Of a stretch of DNA of 64,000 nt, positions 52,067-61,556 are shown in pieces. The stretch covers positions 4,650,001 to 4,714,000 of the forward strand of contig OY970164.1 in the NCBI GenBank assembly GCA_963706555.1, in the 5' to 3' direction. The stretch comes from Bog-473 sp963706555. GTDB taxonomy: Bacteria > Actinomycetota > Acidimicrobiia > Acidimicrobiales > RAAP-2. The notes beneath the pieces are model-generated. The model did no database searches. It saw only the letters and a list, made by a program, of their open reading frames with translations, and was not told the DNA's origin. A program made the translations under genes and the position numbers. Position 1 is the first letter of the stretch. Each line of letters begins with the position of its first letter.

Positions 52067-53581
52067 TTAGGCCTGATTGGCGTGCGCGGTGACAATGTCC
52101 CTCGCTTCGTTCAGCTTGGCCGTGTCCACCCCCAACCCCGAGGCCACCTGCGTCCCGACGTCCGCATCGATCAGGGACCAGTAGACCACGACCCGCCGTT
52201 TCACCTCTTCGGCGACATGATCGCTTGCGTGCCCGACGATGTTCGCCACGAGGTGTGCCCGTTCGGTGTCGCTGAGGACCTGGCGCACCAATGAGCCCGC
52301 CTGCACGAAGTCATCGTCCTCGGCATGCTGTGCAGAGGCGAACCGTCCCAGTTCACCGCCGGCAACGTCCCAGTTGACCTGGCTCGCCCGATCGGGGTCG
52401 GCCACGGGTCCTCCGTAGGAGTTCGGGGCATAGACGGGCTGGTCGCCCGCATGGCGGTAGGTCATCGCCCCCTCCTTGTTGTAGGAGTGGACCTCGACCT
52501 TCGGCGCATTGATCGGGAGCTGCTCGTAGTTGGTCCCCACCCGGTACAGATGGGTGTCGTGGTACGAGAAGATGCGGCCCATCAACATCCGATCCGGGCT
52601 CAGTCCGATACCCGGCACCAGGTTCGCCGGGGAAAAAGCTGCCTGCTCCACCTCGGCGAAGAAGTTCTCCGGGTTTCGATCGAGCACCATACGGCCCACC
52701 GGGATGGGCGGGTAGTCGGCGTGCGGCCAGACCTTGGTGAGGTCGAAAGGATTGAAGCGATACGCACCGGCCTCGGAGAAGGGCATCACCTGCATCTCCA
52801 GACGCCACTCCGGTGCCTCTCCCCCGGCGATCGAACCGAACAGGTCACGGCGATGGAAATCAGGGTCTTCCGCGGTCATCGCCTTGGCCTCGCCGTCGGT
52901 GAAGTTCTCCACGCCTTGCTGGGTGATGAAATGGAACTTCACCCAGAAACGCTCACCCGCGTCATTGATCGTGGAGAAGGTATGGCTGCCGTACCCGTTC
53001 ATGGTCCGGAGCGTCCGCGGGGTCCCCCGGTCCGACATCAGGATCGTCACTTGATGGGCGCTCTCCGGTGACAGCGTCCAAAAATCCCACTGCATGTTGT
53101 TGTCGCGCAAGCCGGTCTGGGGCAGGCGCTTCTGGGAGTGGATGAAATCTTGGAACTTCGAGGCGTCGCGCACGAAGAACACCGGCGTGTTGTTACCGAC
53201 AAGGTCGTAGTTGCCCTCCTCGGTGTAGAACTTCAACGCGAAACCCCGGGGGTCTCTCACGGTGTCCGCGTACCCTTGCTCTCCGGCAACCGTCGAGAAG
53301 CGCGCGAACATCGGGGTTCTCTTACCCACTTCGGAAAGGAATCGCGCCTTCGTGAACGAACGAACGTCCTCGGTCACCTCGAAGAAGCCGTGTGCCCCGC
53401 TGCCCTTGGCGTGGACGACGCGCTCTGGGACCCGCTCACGGTTGAAGTGCTGCATCTTCTGCACCGTGTAGTGGTCGTGCAGCACCGTCGGTCCACTCGG
53501 GCCAACGGTCAGCGACCGTTCGTCGCTCGGCGCCGGAATCCCCGAGTCGGTCGTCGTTGGGGGCCCTGACAGATCGGCCAT
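52067..53581 (-). CDS. katA: Monofunctional heme catalase (small-subunit, clade 3 type)
   Basis: ATG 53581 has AAGGAGAG just upstream. The 504 residues contain the essential distal His in VVHAKGSGAHGFFEVTEDV, the Asn in NNTPVFFVRD, and the proximal-Tyr motif RIFSYHDTHLYRVG. This enzyme dismutates hydrogen peroxide to water and oxygen. FDLTKVWPHADYPPIPVGRM and the C-terminal HASDHVAEEVKRRV also fit the class. It stands alone with a 499-bp upstream region shared with the divergent cys genes. Confidence 0.95.
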   Translation of the reverse strand: MADLSGPPTTTDSGIPAPSDERSLTVGPSGPTVLHDHYTVQKMQHFNRERVPERVVHAKGSGAHGFFEVTEDVRSFTKARFLSEVGKRTPMFARFSTVAGEQGYADTVRDPRGFALKFYTEEGNYDLVGNNTPVFFVRDASKFQDFIHSQKRLPQTGLRDNNMQWDFWTLSPESAHQVTILMSDRGTPRTLRTMNGYGSHTFSTINDAGERFWVKFHFITQQGVENFTDGEAKAMTAEDPDFHRRDLFGSIAGGEAPEWRLEMQVMPFSEAGAYRFNPFDLTKVWPHADYPPIPVGRMVLDRNPENFFAEVEQAAFSPANLVPGIGLSPDRMLMGRIFSYHDTHLYRVGTNYEQLPINAPKVEVHSYNKEGAMTYRHAGDQPVYAPNSYGGPVADPDRASQVNWDVAGGELGRFASAQHAEDDDFVQAGSLVRQVLSDTERAHLVANIVGHASDHVAEEVKRRVVVYWSLIDADVGTQVASGLGVDTAKLNEARDIVTAHANQA

Positions 53582-54080
53582 CACACTCTCCTTCGATCGT
53601 TGACGCACACCTCGCTCCGGTCGCCCGCCACAAGCGCAAGCACCACCAACAGCCACCTTACGGGGGATGGTTGCCGTACGTGACGGTGCCGCTGGCTACG
53701 GCCGCCGCTGCGCCCGGACCACTCCGAGGGCCCGTTCCGTGCCGCACACCGTGCGACCCTCGCTCGAGCGCGGAGCACGTGGTGGCGGGTCCCCCCAAGG
53801 AGCCGGAGTAGCCCGGGGAGGGTCGGACCATGACCATTGGCCTGTCACGGACCCTCGAGAGGCCGACGAGCCGGCGCGGCGGTCGTCCTCGTCGGGGCTA
53901 TCGGCACCCCTCGTGACCCTTCACCCGGGTATTTCTCCATGAGGCAGCCGCGAGCAATATTGTTGGCATCGTGACGTCACTGTTGGGAGCTACGGCCGCG
54001 GTGGGGTCGACCGCCCCGACGTTCGCCATCCAACCGGCAATGGATCGCCCGGAGCCGGGCTGGTCGAAGACGGGGGCTCG
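53582..54080. other. Divergent regulatory region between catalase and cysD
   Basis: This 499-bp region lies between divergent genes and holds both promoters. A 10-bp perfect palindrome GTGACGTCAC is at 53971-53980, next to AATATT (53957-53962), 100 bp before cysD; a cysteine- or sulfur-responsive regulator could bind here, which is a guess. No coding signal was seen. Confidence 0.35.
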
Positions 54081-54983
54081 ATGTCCGGGCTGACACACCT
54101 CGAGCGCCTCGAGGCCGAGAGCATCGCCATCATGCGCGAAGCCGTGGCAGAAGCGGAGCGGCCGGTCATGTTGTACTCGATCGGGAAAGACAGCTCCGTC
54201 ATGCTCCATCTGGCAGCAAAGGCGTTCTACCCCGCACCGTTGCCCTTCCCTCTGCTCCATGTCGACACAACCTGGAAATTCCGCGAGATGTACGCCTTCA
54301 GGGACAGCATCCCGGCGAAGTACGGCGTAGAGATCATCGTCCATCAAAATCAGGAGTGCATCGAGCTCGGCATCAACCCGTTCACCCACGGCTCCTCGGT
54401 GCACACCGACATGTGGAAGACGCAAGGACTGAAACAAGCCCTGGACCAACATGGGTTCGATATCGCGTTCGGAGGTGCCCGACGCGACGAGGAGAAGTCA
54501 CGGGCCAAAGAGCGGATCTTTTCCGTTCGCTCCGCCCAACACCAGTGGGACGCGAAACAGCAACGACCCGAGCTCTGGCATCTCTACAACGTGCGAATGA
54601 ACCCCGGCCAGAGCATCCGCGTCTTCCCGCTCTCGAACTGGACCGAGCTGGACGTCTGGCAGTACATCAACCTCCAGCACATCCCCGTGGTTTCGCTCTA
54701 CCTGGCCGCCGAACGACCGGTTGTGGAGCGCGACGGGATGTTGCTGATGGTCGACGACGACCGGATGCCGCTCGAGCCCGGCGAAACACCCACCATGCGC
54801 AAGGTCCGCTTCCGTACCCTTGGCTGCTATCCCCTCACGGGAGCCGTCGAGTCCAATGCGGACACGTTGACCGAAGTGATACAGGAGATGCTCCTCACGA
54901 CCACGTCCGAGCGTCAGGGCCGGGCGATTGACCACGACCAGAGCGCGTCGATGGAAAAGAAGAAGCAGGAGGGATATTTCTGA
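54081..54983 (+). CDS. cysD: Sulfate adenylyltransferase subunit 2
   Basis: The 300-residue product is the catalytic subunit of ATP sulfurylase: YSIGKDSSVMLHL (PP-loop), FPLLHVDTTWKFREMY, FGGARRDEEKSRAKERIFSV and NWTELDVWQYI are its signatures. With CysN it forms adenosine-5'-phosphosulfate from sulfate and ATP in the cytoplasm, driven by GTP. The start is ATG 54081. It overlaps the next ATG by one base (TGATG). No sulfate permease gene or PAPS reductase gene is present in the window. Confidence 0.96.
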   Translation: MSGLTHLERLEAESIAIMREAVAEAERPVMLYSIGKDSSVMLHLAAKAFYPAPLPFPLLHVDTTWKFREMYAFRDSIPAKYGVEIIVHQNQECIELGINPFTHGSSVHTDMWKTQGLKQALDQHGFDIAFGGARRDEEKSRAKERIFSVRSAQHQWDAKQQRPELWHLYNVRMNPGQSIRVFPLSNWTELDVWQYINLQHIPVVSLYLAAERPVVERDGMLLMVDDDRMPLEPGETPTMRKVRFRTLGCYPLTGAVESNADTLTEVIQEMLLTTTSERQGRAIDHDQSASMEKKKQEGYF

Positions 54984-56890
54984 TGGCTGGTTCCTCAGAC
55001 CTGATCTCCGACGATATCGAAGCTTATCTGCGAGCCTACGAACAGCGGGGCCTGCTCCGGTTCATCACGTGCGGGAGCGTCGATGACGGGAAGAGCACGC
55101 TCATCGGTCGACTGCTCTTCGAATCGCACCTGATCTTCGACGATCAACTCGAGACGCTCGCACGCGACTCGAAAGCGGTCGGCACACAGGGGGACAGTCT
55201 CGACTTCGCATTGCTGGTGGATGGCCTGGCCGCCGAGCGCGAACAGGGCATCACCATCGACGTGGCGCACCGCTTCTTCTCCACCGATCGTCGCAAGTTC
55301 ATCGTGGCCGACACCCCGGGCCACGAGCAGTACACGCGCAACATGGTCACGGGCGCTTCCACGGCAGACGTCGCCGTCATTCTGGCCGACGCCCGCAAGG
55401 GGATACTGGACCAAACGCGCCGGCACACCTTCCTCGTCTCGCTCCTGGGGATCCGCACAGTTGTGCTCGCCGTGAACAAGTTGGACCTGGTGGGCTACCA
55501 ACAGTCGATCGCTGAGCAGATCGCCGAGGACTACCGGCGCTTTGCCACCAGCGTCGGCCTTGACGACGTCACCGTCATTCCGATCTCAGCCTTGCAAGGT
55601 GTCAACATCACGGCCGTCAGCCCCGAAACTCCCTGGTACAAGGGACCTTCACTCCTCGACTTCCTCGAGACGGTGCCCGTCGAGGGCGGCGATGGCCGCG
55701 GACCTTTCCGGATGCCGGTGCAATGGGTCAACCGTCCCGATTCAGAGTTCCGCGGCTTTGCCGGACAGATCGTCGGCGGGTCTGTCACGCCGGGTGACAC
55801 GGTGCAGGTGCTCCCGGCCGGACGGGAAGCCACCATCGAACGGATCATCACCGCCGACGGCGATCTCGAGCGGGCCGTCGCCCCCCAGTCGGTCACACTG
55901 ACACTGACCGAAGAGATCGACGTCAGCCGGGGCGACATGTTCGCCAGCGCCGTTGACCCTCCGGGAGTGGCGGATCAGTTCGAAGCCCATGTCGTCTGGA
56001 TGGGCGAAGAACCCATGCTTCCGGGCCGGCCGTATCTGGTGAAGATCGGGACCCGCACGGTGGGGGCGACGATTGCCCAACCGAAGTACAAGGTGAACGT
56101 CAACACGCTCGAGCATGTCGCAGCGCGCACACTCGAGTTGAACGACATCGGCGTCTGCAACGTCAGCTTCGACCGCGTTGTCCCCTTCGATCCCTACAGG
56201 GCGAACCGTGAGACAGGCGGATTCATCGTCATCGACCGCGTGACGAACACGACGGTCGGCGCAGGCCTGATCCATTTTGCCCTGCGCCGATCCGACAACG
56301 TCCATCGCCAACTGGTGGAGGTCGACAAATTCCGTCGGACGACGCTCGCCACGCACAGGCCCTGCGTCCTGTGGTTCACCGGCCTTTCCGGATCCGGAAA
56401 ATCGACGATCGCCAATCTCACAGAGCAGCGACTGCACAGCCTACGGTGTCGCACGTATCTGCTCGATGGCGACAATGTTCGCCTCGGCCTGAACAAGGAC
56501 CTCGGATTCACCGACGCAGACAGGGTCGAGAACATTCGTCGGGTGGCAGAGGTGGCGCGACTCATGGTGGATGCGGGATTGATCGTCCTGGTGGCGTTCA
56601 TCTCTCCCTTCAAGGCCGAACGGGAGATGGCGCGGGCGCTCATGGAACCCGACGAGTTCATAGAGGTCCACGTGGACACACCGTTGGCCGTCGCCGAGCG
56701 TCGTGATCCGAAAGGCCTCTACAAGAAGGCGCGGCAAGGCGCACTGACAAACTTCACCGGTATCGACTCTCCGTACGAACCTCCCGAGAGACCGGAGTTC
56801 CACGTCGATACGACCGTCACGCCCGCGACGGTGGCGGCCGAGTCCCTGGTTGCCTTCCTCGCCGAGCGGGGTATCACGACCACGAGATAG
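54983..56890 (+). CDS. cysNC: Sulfate adenylyltransferase subunit 1 fused to adenylylsulfate kinase
   Basis: The 635-residue bifunctional protein has an EF-Tu-like GTPase (residues about 1-440: CGSVDDGKSTLIGRL, DTPGHEQYTRNM, VNKLDLVG) and an APS kinase (about 455-635: WFTGLSGSGKSTIANL, LLDGDNVRLGLNKDLGF, and DTPLAVAERRDPKGLYKKAR). Together with CysD it makes APS and then PAPS. The fused form is usual in actinobacteria. The start ATG overlaps the cysD stop. It is followed by a hairpin and then ftsH. Confidence 0.96.
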   Translation: MAGSSDLISDDIEAYLRAYEQRGLLRFITCGSVDDGKSTLIGRLLFESHLIFDDQLETLARDSKAVGTQGDSLDFALLVDGLAAEREQGITIDVAHRFFSTDRRKFIVADTPGHEQYTRNMVTGASTADVAVILADARKGILDQTRRHTFLVSLLGIRTVVLAVNKLDLVGYQQSIAEQIAEDYRRFATSVGLDDVTVIPISALQGVNITAVSPETPWYKGPSLLDFLETVPVEGGDGRGPFRMPVQWVNRPDSEFRGFAGQIVGGSVTPGDTVQVLPAGREATIERIITADGDLERAVAPQSVTLTLTEEIDVSRGDMFASAVDPPGVADQFEAHVVWMGEEPMLPGRPYLVKIGTRTVGATIAQPKYKVNVNTLEHVAARTLELNDIGVCNVSFDRVVPFDPYRANRETGGFIVIDRVTNTTVGAGLIHFALRRSDNVHRQLVEVDKFRRTTLATHRPCVLWFTGLSGSGKSTIANLTEQRLHSLRCRTYLLDGDNVRLGLNKDLGFTDADRVENIRRVAEVARLMVDAGLIVLVAFISPFKAEREMARALMEPDEFIEVHVDTPLAVAERRDPKGLYKKARQGALTNFTGIDSPYEPPERPEFHVDTTVTPATVAAESLVAFLAERGITTTR

Positions 56891-56969
56891 ACGGCAGCGC
56901 AACTCGAGGACCAGCGGCCCCGGACCCGCCATGTCGTGTGCCGAGGGGCTCTGGGGCCGCCCGCGTCGT

Positions 56970-56984
56970 GGGCCGTATCGGCCC
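56970..56984. terminator. Short inverted repeat between cysNC and ftsH
   Basis: GGGCCG (56970-56975), loop TAT, CGGCCC (56979-56984): a perfect 6-bp stem 80 nt after the cysNC stop. There is no T-tract, so it would be at best a weak or Rho-assisted terminator; it may also be a regulatory stem before ftsH. Confidence 0.35.
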
Positions 56985-57059
56985 GTAGATTGAGCCTGGC
57001 GTCCCTCTCCGAAGAGGTCGCCGCTTTCCGCGCCGATGAGGAGGGGCCATGATGACGAG

Positions 57060-59003
57060 ATGACCCGCCATTTCACGACGTCCGCCAAGCCGGGAGAACC
57101 CCCGGACAGAGGGCCCGCGCCGGCGCCGCCCCGGCCGCCTTGGTGGCGGGTCTGGCTCCTCCCCGCCGGATTCCTGCTCACCTTCCTGCTCTTCTCCATC
57201 CCCCACATGACGGGTACACCGACGAAGAATTTCGACTACACGACCTTTCTCTCCCAGGTGAGCAGCAACAAGGTGGACACGGCGTCGATCACCCCCGGCG
57301 GAGCCATCAGCGGGAAACTGAAGAACGGCAACCAGTACACCAGCCAGATTCCGACGGCCATCACCGACGATCAGCTCGCACCCACCCTCAAGGCTCATCA
57401 CGTGTCGGTCACGGGGGTCGGGCAGGGATCAGCGGTCCTCGCTGACCTGCTCTCGCTCCTGCCGTTCCTCCTCTTCGTCGCGTTCTTCATCTGGATGGGT
57501 CGACGAGGGAGAAAAGCGCTCACGGGCGTCATGGGGTTCGGCGGTTCGAAGGCCAAGGTCTACGACGAGCAAAAACCCACGACCAGATTCACCGACATTG
57601 CAGGGTACGAAGGGGCAAAGCGCGAAGTCGCCGAAGTCGTCGACTTCCTCAAACGCCCGGAGCGCTATGCGAGTGCGGGCGCCGTGGGCCCTCGTGGAGT
57701 GCTCATGGTGGGCCCGCCGGGCACCGGCAAGACCCTCATGGCCCGAGCGGTCGCAGGTGAGGCCGGAGTCCCATTCCTCGCCCTCACCGGGTCCAGCTTT
57801 GTCGAGCTCTTCGTGGGCGTCGGTGCGTCCCGGGTACGGGACCTCTTCGCCGATGCGCGGAAGAGGGCTCCCTCGATCATCTTCATCGACGAGATCGATG
57901 CGATCGGCCAACGGCGCGGTGGGTCCTTCGTGACGAACGACGAGAGAGAGCAGACGCTCAACCAGCTGTTGGCCGAAATGGACGGATTCGATTCCACGAC
58001 CGGCGTCGTCGTCATGGCTGCCACCAACCGCCCCGAGACGCTCGACCCGGCCTTGTTGCGTCCCGGACGGTTCGACCGGGAGGTTGAGATCCCCCTCCCG
58101 AATCAGGCCGAGCGCGCGGCCATTTTGAAGGTGCACGTCAGCGGCAAGCACCTGGCGTCCGATATCGACTTTGACGCCGTGGCGCGGGCGACACCTGGGT
58201 TCTCCGGTGCCGACCTGGCCAACCTGATCAACGAAGCCGCAATCGTCGCCGTCCGTGACGACCGCAATGAAATTTTCGCCAGGGACATCGACGAGGCACG
58301 CGACCGGATCATCCTGGGTCGTCGGGATGGATCGAATGCCCTTCTCCCCGAGGAGAAGCACTCGGTGGCGGTGCACGAAGCCGGGCATGCGCTCGTCGCG
58401 TTGTTGTCCGAACACGCCGACCCTGTGGCCAAGATCACGATCCTGCCGGCGGGCCGGGCGCTCGGCGTCACCGAGCAGCTTCCGGTCGACGAGCGACATC
58501 TGTATGCCGAGAGCTACCTCCAGGACTCGCTGGCCATCAGGCTCGGTGGTCGAGCCTCGGAGTTGTTGGTGATCGGCGAGGCATCGACGGGCGCGTCCTC
58601 AGACCTCACCGGAGCCACCAATCTGGCCGTCAGAATGGTCCGGGATTGGGGGCTCTCGCCGTTGCTCGGGCCGATTGGCTACGGCTCCGACGGTCTGACC
58701 GAGGCGAGCCCTCAGCTGCCCGGCCAGGCGCGCCCGTATGCCGAAGCGACGCAGCAGCTCATCGACCAGGAGGTCAGCCGTCTTCTGGTCGAAGCCGAAG
58801 GCAGGGCCCACGAGCTCCTGGCCGACAATCGCGATGCGCTCGATGCCGTGATCGCTGCCCTTCTCGAACGCGAGACGATCTCGGGGGAAGACCTCGCGGG
58901 GATCGTCGGGCGCTTTCGGCACGTGGACAATGCGCCAGGCGCGGTGGCGGTGGCGGTGCCGGTGCCCGCAGCGAGCACCGAGGCGACGGCGACGCTTCCC
59001 TGA
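57060..59003 (+). CDS. ftsH: ATP-dependent zinc metalloprotease FtsH
   Basis: The 647-residue membrane protease has a short Pro-rich cytoplasmic start, two hydrophobic helices (WWRVWLLPAGFLLTFLLFSI; LLSLLPFLLFVAFFIWMG) around a periplasmic domain, an AAA+ ATPase (GPPGTGKT, IFIDEIDAIG, TNRPETLDPALLRPGRFDRE) and a Zn-protease domain (VHEAGHALVAL and, downstream, GASSDLTGATNLAVRMV supplying the third ligand). It degrades membrane and short-lived proteins. I prefer ATG 57060; ATG 57036 adds eight residues without a better ribosome-binding site. The last 400 nt overlap a gene on the other strand. The length is typical. Confidence 0.95.
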   Translation: MTRHFTTSAKPGEPPDRGPAPAPPRPPWWRVWLLPAGFLLTFLLFSIPHMTGTPTKNFDYTTFLSQVSSNKVDTASITPGGAISGKLKNGNQYTSQIPTAITDDQLAPTLKAHHVSVTGVGQGSAVLADLLSLLPFLLFVAFFIWMGRRGRKALTGVMGFGGSKAKVYDEQKPTTRFTDIAGYEGAKREVAEVVDFLKRPERYASAGAVGPRGVLMVGPPGTGKTLMARAVAGEAGVPFLALTGSSFVELFVGVGASRVRDLFADARKRAPSIIFIDEIDAIGQRRGGSFVTNDEREQTLNQLLAEMDGFDSTTGVVVMAATNRPETLDPALLRPGRFDREVEIPLPNQAERAAILKVHVSGKHLASDIDFDAVARATPGFSGADLANLINEAAIVAVRDDRNEIFARDIDEARDRIILGRRDGSNALLPEEKHSVAVHEAGHALVALLSEHADPVAKITILPAGRALGVTEQLPVDERHLYAESYLQDSLAIRLGGRASELLVIGEASTGASSDLTGATNLAVRMVRDWGLSPLLGPIGYGSDGLTEASPQLPGQARPYAEATQQLIDQEVSRLLVEAEGRAHELLADNRDALDAVIAALLERETISGEDLAGIVGRFRHVDNAPGAVAVAVPVPAASTEATATLP

Positions 59004-59636
59004 ACGCGCGCCCTCCTCGAAGCGACCACGCGCGGCGCGGGCGATGACTTCGACGCAGGTCTCCACCGAGAGAGCCGTGCTGTCGAGGACGACGTGATAC
59101 AGCCGGGGATCGTCCTGGCGGGCCCCGAAAAAGACACGGGCATAGGCGTCTCTCGCTTTGTCGACCTCCCGTTGGCCCTTGCGTGCGACCGCTTCATCGA
59201 CGCCGTGCGCGACCACCTGTGCAATCCGGTCTTCAAGTGGTCCGTCCAAGCGGACACAGAGGACGTCAGGCCGTTTCCCCAGCGCCACCATTCCGGCCCG
59301 GCCGAGGATGACGGCTCCCGTGGTGTCAGCCACCTCCCGTAGCGCGGACTCGCATTCGGCGCGGAATTGTTCGGGCGTCTTGATGTCCTCGGGAGCCAGC
59401 TGACTGGGACCGCTCGGAGAAGGAACATTGACGAACGCCATCGCCATCCGTTCCCAACGACTCGGCACGCGCTCGTCGAGACTCTCGGCAACCTCGGTTG
59501 AGAGGGCGAGCTCGTGCGCCGCCGCGGCAGGGAGGGCCCGATCCAGAAAGGGAAGTTCGAGCTTCTCTGCGAGGAGGCGGCCCACCCGGTCACCGTGTGC
59601 GCCATAGGACGCCGAGAGGGTCACCACACGTGCCAT
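58599..59636 (-). CDS. Cytidylate kinase-like family protein, long 3' overlap with ftsH
   Basis: ATG 59636 begins MARVVTLSASYGAHGDRVGR, the Cmk2 (cytidylate kinase-like, PF13189-type) pattern, and continues EKLELPFLDRALPAAAAHEL and RAECESALREVADTTGAVIL then GRAGMVALGKRPDVLCVRLD, as in family members of about 210 residues. Beyond RAARGRFEEGA (about residue 209) the frame enters ftsH on the other strand for about 400 nt and turns His/Arg-rich (GHRHRHRHRAW), so the true end is probably near 59004, perhaps after a lost stop; the coordinates give the full open frame. Kinase activity is not proven by motif: the P-loop is atypical. Confidence 0.7.
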   Translation of the reverse strand: MARVVTLSASYGAHGDRVGRLLAEKLELPFLDRALPAAAAHELALSTEVAESLDERVPSRWERMAMAFVNVPSPSGPSQLAPEDIKTPEQFRAECESALREVADTTGAVILGRAGMVALGKRPDVLCVRLDGPLEDRIAQVVAHGVDEAVARKGQREVDKARDAYARVFFGARQDDPRLYHVVLDSTALSVETCVEVIARAARGRFEEGARSGKRRRRLGARCGHRHRHRHRAWRIVHVPKAPDDPREVFPRDRLAFEKGSDHGIERIAIVGQELVGPAFGFDQKTADLLVDELLRRFGIRARLAGQLRARLGQTVGAVANRPEQRREPPIPDHSDGQIGGSGEV

Positions 59637-59966
59637 GCCCATATTCCAGCACATTCGACCTCTCATCGGAAGGGACGAGCGCGCACGGGCGGGCTCCACC
59701 ATGCGTGTGGGCACTGCTCCCTGTGAGTAAGCAGGGAAACCACGAACGCGCGAGAGAACTCGCCGTCACGGCGCCCGGTGACGCCGTTGTGCCCGGTCGA
59801 CTCATTAGCCTGGGAAGAGGAATTGGACGTCTATGCGCGAGCGGGAGGTCGAGATGATCCGCTTGGCCATGGCGTCGCGACCGAGCCGACCTCTACTCCC
59901 GCCACCCTGGGAGCAACCGCGAGACGGGCGGAACTTGCCAGTTACCGATGCGCGCACGACGTCACG
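59637..59966. other. Upstream region of the TerC-DedA unit
   Basis: These 330 bp upstream of terC contain a hairpin, CGTCAC/GTGACG with an 8-nt loop (59764-59783). TerC and Alx proteins often have a manganese (yybP-ykoY) riboswitch upstream; I looked for its conserved core and could not identify it. No gene was recognised; an open frame into terC from 59778 looks noncoding. Confidence 0.35.
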
Positions 59967-60911
59967 ATGACTGTTCCCCTCTGGGGTTGGTTCGCGGTTG
60001 TCGCGCTCATCCTTACGCTCCTCAGCATCGACCTCTACGTCAACCGTGGCAACGCGGAGCCGACGCTCTCGCGCTCCCTCATCGCCAGTGCAGCGTGGAT
60101 CGGTGTCAGCATCGCATTCGGGGTCTTCCTCGGTTTCTCCCAAGGTTCGGAGATCGCCCAGCAGTACTTCGCAGGGTACCTGGCGGAGAAGTCCCTCAGC
60201 ATCGACAACATCTTCGTGTTCGTTCTGCTGTTCCGGGCATTCGCCGTGCCCTCCGCCTACCAGCATCGTGTCCTCTATTTCGGCGTCATCGGTGCGCTCG
60301 TAGCGCGGGCGGCATTCATCGCAGCCGGAGCGGCGCTCCTCGACAGCTTCAGCTGGGTGCTCTACATCTTCGGTGCCTTTCTCCTCGTCGCCGGCCTACG
60401 AATGCTTCGCCATGAAACCACCGTCGATCCCGAGCGCAACCTCGTCGTCCGCGGTGTTCGCCGCATCTTTCCGGTCACACCCGACTACGTGGGCGAACGC
60501 TTCTTCACCCACATCGACGGGCGATTGTGGGCCACCCCGCTCTTCATCGCACTGGTGGCGATCGAGACGACCGACATCGTGTTCGCCACCGATTCCATCC
60601 CGGCCATTTTCGGGATCACCCAGAACGTCTTCGTGATCTTCACCTCGAACGCGTTCGCAATCCTCGGCTTGCGCGCCCTCTACTTCGTCCTGGCCGATGC
60701 CATGGACCGGTTCCGCTACTTGAAGTACGGACTCGCCGCCCTCCTTATCTTCATTGGCGCGAAGCTGTTGCTGTCGCACTTCATCCACGTTTCCGTGACC
60801 CAGAATTTCCTGGTGATTGCGATCGTGATCGGCGGAGCAGTCCTGGCCAGCCTCGTGCCGGGCCGCCAGAGAGCGGCTCCGCCCCGGACTGATCCTGGGA
60901 CAGAACACTGA
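59967..60911 (+). CDS. TerC/Alx-family integral membrane protein
   Basis: ATG 59967 gives 314 residues with about eight hydrophobic segments, beginning MTVPLWGWFAVVALILTLLS. Conserved motifs are EKSLSIDNIFVFVLLF and TDIVFATDSIPAIFGI, containing the buried Asp residues of the family, proposed to bind metal (Mn2+ export by Alx/MntP-like function). Function in tellurite resistance is historical. The stop codon overlaps the DedA start (TGATG at 60909-60913). Confidence 0.9.
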   Translation: MTVPLWGWFAVVALILTLLSIDLYVNRGNAEPTLSRSLIASAAWIGVSIAFGVFLGFSQGSEIAQQYFAGYLAEKSLSIDNIFVFVLLFRAFAVPSAYQHRVLYFGVIGALVARAAFIAAGAALLDSFSWVLYIFGAFLLVAGLRMLRHETTVDPERNLVVRGVRRIFPVTPDYVGERFFTHIDGRLWATPLFIALVAIETTDIVFATDSIPAIFGITQNVFVIFTSNAFAILGLRALYFVLADAMDRFRYLKYGLAALLIFIGAKLLLSHFIHVSVTQNFLVIAIVIGGAVLASLVPGRQRAAPPRTDPGTEH

Positions 60912-61555
60912 TGTTCAGCTTCTCGGCCCTGCAGGTTGACTCTCTGCTCTCCTACCTCATTGCGTTCGGCATCCCGGCACTCGATGCCGTCTTCCCCGTG
61001 CTGCCCGGTGAAACCGTGATCGTGGCGTTGGGAGTGGCCACCGCAGGGAGCGTCGATCCGCGCATTGCTCTTTTGGTCGCCGCAGCCGCGGCAGGCGCAT
61101 TCGTCGGCGACAACCTCTGCTACCTCATCGGCGAGCACTTCAGCCCATGGGTCAACCGGCGTTTCTTTCACACCGAGAAAGCCATCCATCGTCGCGAATG
61201 GGCGGAGCGGGCCCTCGATCGCCGCGGCGCACTCATCATTCTCGTCTGCCGCTTCATCCCGGGCGGTCGCACCGCGGTCACGCTCACCTGTGGCGTCACC
61301 CATTTTCGCCGGCGCACGTTCCTCTGGGCCACCGCCGTGTCCGCGGTGATCTGGGCCACGTACGCCTTCTTCATCGGCCGCCTCGGCGGCTCACTCTTTG
61401 AGGACAAAGAGTGGCTGAGCCTCCTCGTCGCCCTCGGCATCATTCTTCTCCTCACGGGCGTTGTCGAGGTTGCCCGGAGGCTTTTCAACTGGCGCAAGAA
61501 CCGAAAAGCGGGACTGGAGGGTTCAGTCCCCGTCAACCCGGACCGGCCGGCCTGA
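60911..61555 (+). CDS. DedA/SNARE-associated (VTT domain) family membrane protein
   Basis: The 214-residue protein has several hydrophobic segments: PALDAVFPVLPGETVIVALG, FVGDNLCYLIGEHF, the conserved FIPGGRTAVTLTCG with the Arg of the family, and a C-terminal helix. DedA proteins are flippases or transporters for undecaprenyl phosphate or other lipids and maintain membrane potential. It is translationally coupled to terC. The stop is 1 bp from the convergent flavoprotein gene. Confidence 0.88.
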   Translation: MFSFSALQVDSLLSYLIAFGIPALDAVFPVLPGETVIVALGVATAGSVDPRIALLVAAAAAGAFVGDNLCYLIGEHFSPWVNRRFFHTEKAIHRREWAERALDRRGALIILVCRFIPGGRTAVTLTCGVTHFRRRTFLWATAVSAVIWATYAFFIGRLGGSLFEDKEWLSLLVALGIILLLTGVVEVARRLFNWRKNRKAGLEGSVPVNPDRPA

Positions 61556-61556
61556 C

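Noticed and set aside
59637..59966. A manganese (yybP-ykoY) riboswitch upstream of terC.
   Set aside because: This riboswitch often precedes TerC-type genes, but I could not find its conserved core or pairing here; only a weak hairpin is present.
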